The translations under genes and the position numbers were made by a program. From an uncultured bacterium (GTDB lineage: Bacteria > Bacillota > Clostridia > Lachnospirales > Lachnospiraceae), in assembly GCA_905215775.1 (NCBI GenBank), contig CAJMRM010000033.1, positions 1-32,827 on the forward strand: DNA of 32,827 nt, given 5' to 3'. The notes beneath the pieces are model-generated. The model did not search any database. It had not been told where the DNA came from and saw nothing but the letters and a program-made list of their open reading frames with translations. This document shows positions 24,142 through 32,108 of the stretch, piece by piece. The stretch's first letter is position 1, and each line of letters opens with the position of its first letter.

Positions 24142-24161
24142 GAGGCCCCTCCTTTTCTTCT

Positions 24162-24190
24162 ATTATAAGCCGCAGGGCGGATATTTTCCA
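24162..24190 (-). promoter_or_regulatory. Internal promoter before the permease gene
   Basis: On the minus strand TGGAAA (24185-24190), 17 nt and TATAAT (24162-24167) lie 20 nt before the permease start, between the upstream terminator and the gene. It would drive permease, ATPase and hydroxylase genes separately from the permease/binding-protein unit. Confidence 0.55.
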
Positions 24191-24245
24191 CTTTTACTTT
24201 CTGAAAAATATTTCCCCTGACAGACTGCCGCACAGATCACGACAG

Positions 24246-24297
24246 AAAAGCGGGCCCTGTAAAGCCATCCGCAGACCGGCGGCTTTCAAGGGCCCGC
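24246..24297 (-). terminator. Terminator after the binding-protein gene
   Basis: On the minus strand GCGGGCCCT and AGGGCCCGC form a 9-bp GC stem continued by AAAGCC/GGCTTT, followed by TTTTCTG. The U-tract is short, so read-through is likely; this would give the binding protein more mRNA than the permease. Confidence 0.7.
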
Positions 24298-24336
24298 ATC
24301 ATCCCCGGCCATGCATGTTCTCCTGGCCGCGTTTCC

Positions 24337-25440
24337 TTATACTCCCAGCTGCTGGTCTGTCACAGAGATCCCAAAGAACTCGCTGTAAAAGTCCCTGGCC
24401 TCCTCCAGATACTGCTCCATGCTGTATACCTCCGGATGGAGCATATGGGTCAGCCAGAGCACGCCCAGGACCGAAGACGGAGTCGGATAGTCCCACGCCT
24501 CAATGACAGACGGGAAACGGAACACATTCCCGTTCTTCACTGCATCGACAGCGGAAAGGGCCTCGTCTGCCAGAATATCCTCACGGCTGTACTCCGCATC
24601 GGCGGTAAAAAACATGTACTGGGGATTCCACTCCAGGATCTCCTCGGGAGAAACCACCTTCCAGTAACCGTCCTCCAGGCTCTCGGACACATTCCTGCCG
24701 CCGGCAGCGCCGATCAGATCGTTCTGGTACATGCTGGCCGTACAGGTGCTGAAGTAATCGGAGGACGATGAAAAATATACAGAGGGACGTTCCAGATCCT
24801 TCACAAGCTCCCTGGCCTCCTGCATCTTTTCATGATAACAGGAAAGAAGCGCCGCGCCCCTCTCTTCCGTCCCGGTAGCCTGTGCCAGGAGAGCCAGGCA
24901 GGCCTCAAAATCCTCCTGGGTCTCGGGATTCACCACCAGCACCGGAATATTCAGCTCCTCAAAGGAGGGAGTGCTGTCCTTTAAGCGCAGGGGCAGGACC
25001 ACCAGACCCGGCTCCGTCGCTGCCGTTTCCTCCACATTAATCTCCTTGGAGGTCCCCACTCCGGGAAGCTCCAGAAGACCGGGAGACGCCAGCTTATAAA
25101 GCTCCCTGGTATCTGCCTTTTTTTCGATGGCAGTCAGATGATCCTCCAGCCCCAGGGCCACCAGAAGGGCTGTGGAAATATAATAAGAGGATACGATCCG
25201 CTCTGCCGGAGCCTCCAGGGTCACAGACCGGCCGGCCTGGTCGGTCAGAACAATGGGGCCTGTCTGTCCGGCTTCTGTGCCCTCAGCCTCTGTCTGACTC
25301 TCGGCTGCCGTTTCCTTTTCGGTTGCGGCCGTGCTCCCGGATCCGTTCTCATTCCCATTCCCGGACTGGCAGCCCGCAAGCAGACTGACCGCCAGGGCTG
25401 CGCTTAACACTGTACTCAGGATCTTTTTCCACATATTCAT
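24337..25440 (-). CDS. ABC transporter substrate-binding lipoprotein
   Basis: A 367-residue class III (TroA/BtuF-like) periplasmic-binding-type lipoprotein. The N-terminus is a lipoprotein signal with lipobox LLAGC and acylated Cys24, followed by a low-complexity linker rich in Gly, Asn, Glu, Thr and Ala (25-60). The binding domain begins at ITLTDQAGRSVTLEAPAERIV-like sequence (here PIVLTDQAGRSVTLEAPAER), as in FhuD/BtuF/MolA proteins. It delivers its ligand to the FecCD permease encoded downstream. Start at 25440 follows AAGGAG by 7 nt. The ligand cannot be told from sequence; neighbours favour molybdate, tungstate or a chelate, with siderophore and cobalamin as alternatives. Confidence 0.9.
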   Translation of the reverse strand: MNMWKKILSTVLSAALAVSLLAGCQSGNGNENGSGSTAATEKETAAESQTEAEGTEAGQTGPIVLTDQAGRSVTLEAPAERIVSSYYISTALLVALGLEDHLTAIEKKADTRELYKLASPGLLELPGVGTSKEINVEETAATEPGLVVLPLRLKDSTPSFEELNIPVLVVNPETQEDFEACLALLAQATGTEERGAALLSCYHEKMQEARELVKDLERPSVYFSSSSDYFSTCTASMYQNDLIGAAGGRNVSESLEDGYWKVVSPEEILEWNPQYMFFTADAEYSREDILADEALSAVDAVKNGNVFRFPSVIEAWDYPTPSSVLGVLWLTHMLHPEVYSMEQYLEEARDFYSEFFGISVTDQQLGV

Positions 25441-25494
25441 GATGATTCTCCTTTTTTATCCACAAAAAACTACTTTCCCTCCTAGTTCCTGCCC

Positions 25495-26892
25495 TTAGGC
25501 CTCCTTCTCCCTGGGGATCACGATATTCAGGATAATGGCCAGGATGGCTGCCGGAACGATACCGGAGCCTCCGAAGATCAGCTGCACTGCCTGGGGAAGG
25601 CCGGCGATCACCGCGCCGTTGGCGCCAATGCCGTAGCCAAGGCCCAGGGCTGTGGATACGATGGTGATGTTTCTGGCCGTCAGCGGTTCCTTGGTGATCA
25701 GCTGGATCCCGCTGATGATAATGGATGAAAACATCATCACAGCCGCTCCTCCCAGAACGCTCTGGGGCATAATAGAGATCAGCGCCGCCAGCTTCGGAAG
25801 AAGTCCGCAGAATACCAGGAATACGGCTCCTGTGGCCAGGGCCGACCGGTTGACGATCTTTGTCATGGCTACCAGACCCACGTTCTGACTGAAGGACGTG
25901 TTGGGCAGCACGCCGAACAGGGCGGCAAAGCTGGAACCCAGGCCGTCGCAGATCACGCCGCCGGAAAGCTCGGAATCCGTTGCCTCCCGTCCCATTCCGC
26001 CTTCCGTTACGCCGGAGATGTCACCCACAGTCTCCACCGCCGTCACGATAAACATGATCAGCACCGGAACGACGGCCCGCAGATCAAAGACCAGTGGCAC
26101 CGGCAACAGCTTCGGTACAGAGAACCAGGAGGCCTCCGCCACCTTGTCCCAGTTTAAAACCCATGCCTTTGTATATTCCACGCCGTCGGCGGTGACGCCG
26201 GTTGGGGATAAGAACAGTCCCATGACAGCCGACGCGATGTATCCGGCGATGATCCCGATGAGGATGGAGGACGCGCTGGTCATTCCCTTTGTCCCGTGCT
26301 TAAAGGCAATGATCACCACGGTCACCAGTGCTCCCAGGGCCAGGTTTTCAATGGAACCGAAATCTGCGGCTGCATTTCCGCCGCCAAAGGAATTCACACC
26401 CACCGACACCAGGGACAGGCCAATGGAAAGGACCACGGTGCCTGTGACCACGGCCGGGAAAAACCGTCTCAGGGGCTTTAATAAAAATCCCAGGACCGTT
26501 TCAAACAGGCCGCCCAGAATGGAGGCCATCATAATGGCGCCATAGCCGGCAATGCCGCCGCCCATGACTCTTGCCACACTGTTGAATACACCGATGAAGC
26601 CGGAGCTGGTCCCCATGATGATGGGAACCTTTCCACCCACAGGGCCGATGGCGTAAAGCTGAACCAGGGTCACGATCCCGGCCACCAGCATGGCGTTCTG
26701 CAGCAGATCCACCTGCAGCTCTGCAAATTCACTGCCTGCACCAATGCCGCAGGCGCCTGTGATGATGAGGATCGGGGTCAGATTTCCCACAAACATGGCC
26801 AGCACATGCTGAAGCCCCAGGGGAATTGCCTTTGTGAGCGGAAGCTTTCCGTAAAAGTCAAACGCCGCTCCTTTTGTCTCTGCTTTTTCCAC
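25495..26892 (-). CDS. NCS2 nucleobase permease, xanthine/uric acid type
   Basis: A 465-residue NCS2 (NAT) transporter with about 12-14 membrane segments. Diagnostic residues are Gln28-His29 in LGLQHVLAMFVGN, Glu287 in TAVETVGDISG and the NAT signature QNVGLVAMTK (336-345). Together these match proton-coupled purine permeases such as PbuX, XanQ and UacT rather than uracil carriers. The start is GTG at 26892 with AAGGAG 8 nt upstream. It begins the purine locus, downstream of its own promoter. The binding-protein gene follows after 54 nt, linking purine import with transport of a cofactor element and with the hydroxylase. Confidence 0.93.
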   Translation of the reverse strand: MEKAETKGAAFDFYGKLPLTKAIPLGLQHVLAMFVGNLTPILIITGACGIGAGSEFAELQVDLLQNAMLVAGIVTLVQLYAIGPVGGKVPIIMGTSSGFIGVFNSVARVMGGGIAGYGAIMMASILGGLFETVLGFLLKPLRRFFPAVVTGTVVLSIGLSLVSVGVNSFGGGNAAADFGSIENLALGALVTVVIIAFKHGTKGMTSASSILIGIIAGYIASAVMGLFLSPTGVTADGVEYTKAWVLNWDKVAEASWFSVPKLLPVPLVFDLRAVVPVLIMFIVTAVETVGDISGVTEGGMGREATDSELSGGVICDGLGSSFAALFGVLPNTSFSQNVGLVAMTKIVNRSALATGAVFLVFCGLLPKLAALISIMPQSVLGGAAVMMFSSIIISGIQLITKEPLTARNITIVSTALGLGYGIGANGAVIAGLPQAVQLIFGGSGIVPAAILAIILNIVIPREKEA

Positions 26893-26943
26893 TTTTCTCT
26901 CTCCTTATTTAAAAGCCTTTTTTCTGCTTTTTTCAGCCCTTCT

Positions 26944-26972
26944 ATCATGGGCGATGAAACATAAAAAGTCAA
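26944..26972 (-). promoter_or_regulatory. Promoter of the purine permease unit
   Basis: On the minus strand TTGACT (26967-26972), 17 nt and CATGAT (26944-26949) precede the GTG start by about 50 nt. The leader is too short for a purine riboswitch. Confidence 0.6.
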
Positions 26973-27084
26973 GAACTAAAAAATATTCAGAAGTTTTAAA
27001 TAGTGCTAATAATTCGGAATTTTCTCCATGAACCACCGGCTGGATCGGAACATTTCTCCTCTGCCCGCAGCGGTCGGGACACAT

Positions 27085-27132
27085 AAAAAGCCCGGAAGAA
27101 GCGCCTCTGAATGAAGCGCCCTTCCGGGCTTT
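27085..27132 (-). terminator. Terminator of clpB
   Basis: On the minus strand AAAGCCCGGAAG and CTTCCGGGCTTT form a strong 12-bp stem with an inner GCGC pairing and end in TTTTTATG, 18 nt after the clpB stop. Confidence 0.9.
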
Positions 27133-27150
27133 GTCAGCAGGATCATTCTA

Positions 27151-29739
27151 TTATCGCTCGGCCAGCGCCGTCAGCCGTCCATCCACCACGTCGATCAGGA
27201 TGGTATCTCCTGTATGGACGCCGTCGGAAAAGATCAGCTTTGCTGCCAGGGTCTCCACATTTTTCTGCAGATACCGCTTCAACGGTCTGGCTCCGTAAAC
27301 CGGATCATAGCCATGATCCACAATGAACTGCTTTGCCTGGTCGGACAGGGCAATGGTCAGCTCCTTATCGGCCAGACGCCGGTTGATGTCTGCTGCCAGA
27401 AGGTCCACGATCCCTCCGATGTTGTCCTTGGTCAGAGGCTTAAAGAGAATCGTCTCATCCAGACGGTTTAAAAATTCCGGACGAAAATGGGCCCGCAGGT
27501 CGTTCATGACCATCTGCTCTGCCTCCGGACGGATGTTCCCGCTCTCATCGATGCCCTCCAGCAGATACTGGGAGCCGATATTGGAGGTGAGGATGATGAT
27601 GGTGTTCTTAAAATCCACGGTCTTTCCCATGGAGTCGGTGATCCGCCCGTCGTCCAGCACCTGTAAAAGCACGTTGAACACATCCGGGTGGGCCTTTTCC
27701 ACCTCATCAAATAAAACGACACAGTAAGGCTTTCTGCGGACCGCCTCGGTCAGCTGGCCGCCCTCATCATAGCCCACATATCCTGGAGGTGCTCCGATGA
27801 GACGGGACACCGAGTGCTTTTCCATATATTCGCTCATGTCGATCCGCACCATGTTGTTCTCGTCGTCGAACAGGCTTTCCGCCAGGGCCTTGGCCAGCTC
27901 TGTCTTTCCGACGCCGGTGGGGCCTAAGAACAGGAAGGAGCCGATGGGCTTGGTAGGATCCTTGATCCCGGCCTTGGACCGGATGATGGCCTCTGTGACC
28001 TTCTCTACGCCCTCGTCCTGGCCCACGACCCGCTTATGGAGCTGCTCATCCAGATGCAGGGTCTTATTCCGCTCGCTTTCTGTGAGCTTTGCCACCGGGA
28101 TCCCCGTCCACCGGGAGATGATCCTGGCGATCTCCTCTTCCGTAACGCTTTCATGGACCAGGCTCAGATCCTGGCTCCTTACCTTCTCCTCCTCGGCCTC
28201 CAGCTCCTTTTCCAGCTGCGGCAGCCTTCCGTACTGGAGCTCCGCCGCCTTATTCAGGTCATACTTCTGCTGGGCGTCCTGGATCTGGCGGTGCAGGCTC
28301 TCGATCTCCTCGCGAAGGCTGGAAAGCCGGTCCACCGACGCCTTCTCATTTTCCCACTGGGCCTTCTGGGAGGCAAAGGTGTCATGAAGCTCTGCCAGCT
28401 CCCTCTGGAGATCTGCCAGCCGCTCCTGGCTCAGATGGTCCGTTTCCTTTTTCAGGGCCGCCTCCTCGATCTCCAGCTGCATGATCTTCCTGGACAGCTC
28501 GTCAAGCTCGGTGGGCATGGAGTCCAGCTCGGTCTTTATCATGGCGCAGGCCTCGTCCACCAGGTCGATGGCCTTATCCGGCAGGAACCGGTCGCTGATA
28601 TACCGGTTGGACAGGACTGCCGCCGATACCAGGGCCGAATCGGTGATCTTTACGCCATGGAAGACCTCGTACCGGTCCTTCAGACCCCGGAGGATGGAGA
28701 TGGTGTCCTCCACCGTAGGCTCATCCACGGTCACCGGCTGGAACCGCCGTTCCAGGGCCGGATCCTTTTCAATATATTTCCGGTATTCGTCTAAGGTAGT
28801 GGCGCCGATGCAGTGAAGCTCGCCCCTGGCCAGCATGGGCTTCAACATATTTCCGGCGTCCATGGAGCCCTCGGTCTTTCCCGCCCCCACGATGGTATGG
28901 AGCTCATCGATGAAGAGGATGATCTGGCCCTCGCTCTTTTTCACTTCCTCCAGAACGGCCTTTAACCGTTCCTCAAATTCGCCCCGGTATTTGGCTCCCG
29001 CCACCAGGGCTCCCATGTCCAGGGAAAACAGCTTTTTATCCTTTAAGCCCTCGGGCACATCGCCGCGGACGATCCTCTGGGCAAGGCCCTCCACCACAGC
29101 CGTTTTTCCGACGCCGGGCTCTCCGATGAGCACCGGATTATTCTTTGTCTTTCTGGACAGGATACGGACCACATTCCGGATCTCCGCGTCCCGGCCGATG
29201 ACCGGATCCAGCTTCTGGTCCCTGGCCCGCTCCACCAGATCGGCCCCGTATTTATTTAAGGTATCATAGGTGGCCTCCGGATTGTCGCTGACCACCCGCT
29301 GGTTGCCGCGGACGGTGGAAAGAGCCTGTAAAAACTTATTCCGGTCAATGGCATAGGAGCGGAACAGTGCCTTCAGAGCCCCATTGGGCTCCTTTAACAG
29401 ACATAAAAACAGATGCTCCACAGAAACGTATTCGTCGCCCATGGCCTTTGCCTCGTCCTCCGCGCTGATGAGGACCTTGTTCAGGTCATTGGTCAGATAG
29501 ACCTGGCCGCCGCCGGAAACCTTTGGGAGCTTATTTAACGCCTGCTCCGCCTCATTTAAAAACTGACCGCCGGAGATCCCCATTTTCGTCACCAGCTTCA
29601 TGATCAGGCTGTCCTCCAGCCGCAGAAGGCTCACCAGGAGATGCTCCTGGTCGATCTGCTGGTTTCCATATTCATAAGCCAGCTTCTCGCAGCCCTGGAC
29701 GGCCTCCACTGACTTTTGTGTAAACTTACTGATATTCAT
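27151..29739 (-). CDS. clpB: ClpB disaggregase (Hsp100)
   Basis: Hexameric AAA+ chaperone that, with DnaK, pulls proteins out of aggregates. The 862-residue protein has the Clp N domain (about 1-145), AAA1 with Walker A GEPGVGKT (206-213) and Walker B ILFIDELHT, the long middle coiled coil (about 400-525, Glu/Leu/Gln-rich) that marks ClpB rather than ClpA, AAA2 with GPTGVGKT (about 600) and DEVEKAHPDVFN, and the ClpB C-domain. Start at 29739 follows AAAGGAGG by 7 nt; the upstream in-frame stretch is promoter DNA. Expression is controlled by a CIRCE element overlapping the -35. Confidence 0.98.
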   Translation of the reverse strand: MNISKFTQKSVEAVQGCEKLAYEYGNQQIDQEHLLVSLLRLEDSLIMKLVTKMGISGGQFLNEAEQALNKLPKVSGGGQVYLTNDLNKVLISAEDEAKAMGDEYVSVEHLFLCLLKEPNGALKALFRSYAIDRNKFLQALSTVRGNQRVVSDNPEATYDTLNKYGADLVERARDQKLDPVIGRDAEIRNVVRILSRKTKNNPVLIGEPGVGKTAVVEGLAQRIVRGDVPEGLKDKKLFSLDMGALVAGAKYRGEFEERLKAVLEEVKKSEGQIILFIDELHTIVGAGKTEGSMDAGNMLKPMLARGELHCIGATTLDEYRKYIEKDPALERRFQPVTVDEPTVEDTISILRGLKDRYEVFHGVKITDSALVSAAVLSNRYISDRFLPDKAIDLVDEACAMIKTELDSMPTELDELSRKIMQLEIEEAALKKETDHLSQERLADLQRELAELHDTFASQKAQWENEKASVDRLSSLREEIESLHRQIQDAQQKYDLNKAAELQYGRLPQLEKELEAEEEKVRSQDLSLVHESVTEEEIARIISRWTGIPVAKLTESERNKTLHLDEQLHKRVVGQDEGVEKVTEAIIRSKAGIKDPTKPIGSFLFLGPTGVGKTELAKALAESLFDDENNMVRIDMSEYMEKHSVSRLIGAPPGYVGYDEGGQLTEAVRRKPYCVVLFDEVEKAHPDVFNVLLQVLDDGRITDSMGKTVDFKNTIIILTSNIGSQYLLEGIDESGNIRPEAEQMVMNDLRAHFRPEFLNRLDETILFKPLTKDNIGGIVDLLAADINRRLADKELTIALSDQAKQFIVDHGYDPVYGARPLKRYLQKNVETLAAKLIFSDGVHTGDTILIDVVDGRLTALAER

Positions 29740-29791
29740 ATACAATCCTCCTTTTGAAAAGGAAATGATCTTGTTTATTTGTTCTAGGCAG

Positions 29792-29820
29792 AATATAACA
29801 TATGTTATTAGCACTGTCAA
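29792..29820 (-). promoter_or_regulatory. clpB promoter
   Basis: On the minus strand a perfect TTGACA (29815-29820), 17 nt and TATATT (29792-29797) form a strong sigma-A promoter. The -35 lies in the spacer and inner edge of the CIRCE element. Confidence 0.9.
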
Positions 29821-29834
29821 GAGGTGAGTGCTAA
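29808..29834. promoter_or_regulatory. CIRCE operator for HrcA
   Basis: TTAGCACTG, nine bases and GAGTGCTAA match the CIRCE consensus TTAGCACTC-N9-GAGTGCTAA at 17 of 18 arm positions. Binding of HrcA here would block the -35 of clpB. Confidence 0.93.
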
Positions 29835-29840
29835 TTTTTT

Positions 29841-29891
29841 GTGTAAATTTCGTGAAGCCCTAATTTTATAGGCTTCACAGGGTTTTTACAC
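29841..29891. repeat. Nested inverted repeat at the edge of the AT-rich region
   Basis: GTGTAAA...TTTACAC encloses GTGAAGCC...GGCTTCAC around an 11-nt loop. It lies between the CIRCE element and the integrase remnant. It may be a terminator for the integrase-side transcript or part of an attachment region; the evidence does not decide. Confidence 0.6.
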
Positions 29892-29920
29892 TTGCTTTCG
29901 CACCCGATTTTCTTGATTTG

Positions 29921-29986
29921 ACCACATTTTTACCACAAATATTTGAAAAATATATTCATCTAATTTTCTTACCACATTTTACGACA
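29921..29986. repeat. Paired ACCACA direct repeats beside the integrase remnant
   Basis: ACCACA occurs at 29921 and 29932, again at 29971 with a variant ACGACA at 29981, and once more at 30002 at the end of the ORF. The two pairs (ACCACATTTTT-ACCACA and ACCACATTTT-ACGACA) have helical-turn spacing. Short repeats like these next to an integrase 3' end resemble arm-type integrase binding sites. Confidence 0.5.
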
Positions 29987-29997
29987 ACACTGGTTGT

Positions 29998-30537
29998 TTA
30001 TACCACAGAAGTTAATGTTTCTGGCAGGTTCATTTTAGACATCTCGTTCTCCACATGAGACTTCTCTGCAATATGATTGTAGACATTCATTGTGATCTGT
30101 GCATCTGAATGGCCCATGACATACTGCATAACTTTTGGATTGACATTGTTCTCACCCAGTCTGGTACATCCCGTATGACGAAGGGTATTTGATATAAGTC
30201 CCATCTCATCCATCCAGACAGAAATCAGATCTGCCCGAAACTCTTCACTGTAAAGCTCTACATCCAGAAGCCAGTTATCATCCGGGCGATTATAGACACA
30301 CGGACTGTAAACCAGATAATTTGTGGTCAAATCATCTACTGAAAGCAGTTTTTTTACAGAAAACGCATTATTTCCAGTCAGCGCAATCACCTTTGCATTT
30401 TCCAAAACCACTTCATCCAGTTTATCCTCAAATTCCTTATCTTCATCGTACCAGAAAATGATACGACGCTGATAAAACTCAGGCAGAGGTGCAGCAAATC
30501 TGCGATTTAAATCTTGTATTATTTTGTCTGTATCCAT
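29998..30537 (-). pseudogene. Chimeric ORF: BREX PglZ N-terminus fused to tyrosine recombinase C-terminus
   Basis: A 179-residue ORF built from two unrelated parts. Residues 1-114 match the N-terminus of BREX type 1 PglZ: QRRIIFWYDEDKEFEDKL, VIALTGNNAFSVKK, YLVYSPC, DNWLLDVELYSEEFRAD, WMDEMGL. PglZ is normally over 800 residues, with an alkaline-phosphatase-like domain, which is absent. Residues from about 118 are the end of a tyrosine recombinase: LRHTGCTRL with catalytic Arg120, VMGHSD, and the nucleophile Tyr153 in MNVYNH; the first His of the HxxR box is replaced by Asn at the join. The SD AAGGGAG lies in the tail of the preceding gene, whose stop is 6 nt upstream. I infer a deletion that removed the rest of pglZ, brxL and most of the integrase. 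The product is unlikely to be active in either role. Confidence 0.8.
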
Positions 30538-30543
30538 GCTGCA

Positions 30544-32073
30544 TTATCTCCCTTCCGTATTTTTTACGTAAATAGTGCTTCGTGCCGCACCCTCTTTTCT
30601 CAAATAACCGTCCTTAACCATATTCAGCAAGACAGCTCTGGCTCTACGATGTTTTACCTTTAAAATCTCTACTGTTTCAGCAGTAGTAATAGAGCCATTT
30701 TCCAATACATATTTATAGATTTGTTGTTCCTGTTCACTATCCGGCATTTTCTCAGTCGTATCTGGCACTTCATTGCCACTATCCGGCATTTTTTTTATAT
30801 TATCTGGCACTATTTCTGTTTTATTCGGCATTTTATCAATAGTATCCGGCACTTTAATGGCGTTATTGAGGTCATTGAGATCAACAGTGCCGTCAACCTG
30901 TCCTCGATAAATATTGATACGCAAATCAACTTCGCCGCCAATAAACTCCGGCTCCCGCAGTCCGGCAGCTTTTACTTTATCAATAATTCTCGGAATGCCG
31001 CTTCCCCAATGTTCGATCAGGTTCATATATGCAAACGCATGGGCGAGGGCTTCATTTCTGATTTTGGAATAGCCTTCTTTCATACGCTCCATTGTTTGCC
31101 CCATCGGCAGCTTTCCGGGAGAAGTGATTTCCAATCGGTTGTCATATACCGCAACCTGTATTGTGCCATGATCCAGATAACTACGATGTACCATGGCATT
31201 GATAATCAACTCACGAATGGCATCCGGTGGAATCTCATAAATATCCTGTCGATAAATTCCCACAATGGTAGCACCCAAATGAATATTTCTCAGAACAAAC
31301 TGAAAAGCTTCATCTATTTGCTCCCATAGCGGACCGGTGTATTCTCTACGGTCAACAAATACCGCTTTCGTTGTACCTTTGAACACGCCACATTGCGTTA
31401 CAACATGAAGTCCGCCGTTGCCTGTCAAAATAGCAAACGCATTGGATGGATAATCTTTTCCATCACTCTCAATTAAAATTCCCTAGGAACGCAACTGCTG
31501 TCTTCCCACATCTTTAATCGATGCTTTCTGTTCCTCTGTACGAGCATTTCTGACAGCCTGCTCTTTCATAGCTTTGCAAAGGGCATCAATATCTTCATCT
31601 GTAACATTTAATCCAGTACATAAAGCCTGATCGTAGTAACGATTACTGCCCTCAAACAACAATTCTTTTATCATATACTCATCGGCAAGGCGGGTAGTTC
31701 CGGCAACACGGACATATACACCGCCATCTCTGCCAAGGGCTTTGATATAATACGGGCGCTGTCTGCCCTCAGAAACCTCTACCACAATGACAGTCTTACC
31801 ATCAACCGTCTGTAAACAGATATCTGGGATAATTGCCGGTTCACAGCTGTCTGATACAGCATTGGCAATGGCATCCATTTTCTTGAACACATCTTCTTTG
31901 TCAAAGCCGACAACCTCTCTGGTTTTATCGGCAATTCCGAAAATGATTTTCCCTCCGGTTCCATTCGCAAAGGCAACCACAGATTTCATATATTTGATGC
32001 TTTTCTCCGGCAGGTTCTCTTTGAACTCCACATTTTTCGATTCTCCTGCAAGAATTTCTTCTATGGTCATCAT
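30544..32073 (-). pseudogene. AlbA_2/ATPase-fold DNA-binding protein, interrupted by an amber codon
   Basis: One reading frame of 509 codons encodes an AlbA_2 (Schlafen-like) domain (ESKNVEFKENLP, VAFANGTGGKIIFGIADKTREVVG, GGVYVRVAGTTRLAD), then a GHKL-type ATPase-fold domain (IPPDAIRELIINAMVHRSY, NRLEITSPGKLP, HWGSGIPRI), a heptapeptide-repeat linker and a C-terminal winged helix. A TAG at 31483-31485 (codon 197) splits it, and the same frame continues (GILIESDGKDYPSNAF). Family members commonly have Trp at this place, so TGG to TAG is the simplest change. Start at 32073 follows GAGGTG. Such genes often occur between pglX and pglZ in BREX islands, and this one directly precedes the pglZ remnant. 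A sequencing error or read-through is the alternative to a pseudogene. Confidence 0.82.
30738..30863 (-). repeat. Six 21-bp tandem repeats coding for a heptapeptide
   Basis: Six in-frame 21-bp units, each carrying a degenerate TATCCGGCA on the plus strand, encode heptads with Pro-Asp (or Pro-Asn) at fixed positions: VPDTIDK, MPNKTEI, VPDNIKK, MPDSGNE, VPDTTEK, MPDSEQE. They form a linker between the ATPase-fold domain and the winged helix. Confidence 0.85.
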
Positions 32074-32108
32074 AACACCTCGCTTTCTTGGTAGCATTCA
32101 CCACCCGA

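Noticed and set aside
24142..24336. Molybdenum-cofactor riboswitch before the permease
   Set aside because: The leader from the internal promoter is under 20 nt, and the long hairpin upstream has terminator form.
26893..26943. Purine riboswitch before the xanthine permease
   Set aside because: The expected leader is only about 45 nt and lacks the conserved three-way junction bases.
30738..30863. CRISPR array
   Set aside because: The 21-bp periodicity has no constant repeat plus variable spacer; it is in frame and encodes a regular Pro-Asp heptad.
31483..31485. TAG recoded as an amino acid (pyrrolysine or similar)
   Set aside because: Nothing in the window supports amber recoding; the position is Trp-like in the family, so a point mutation is simpler.
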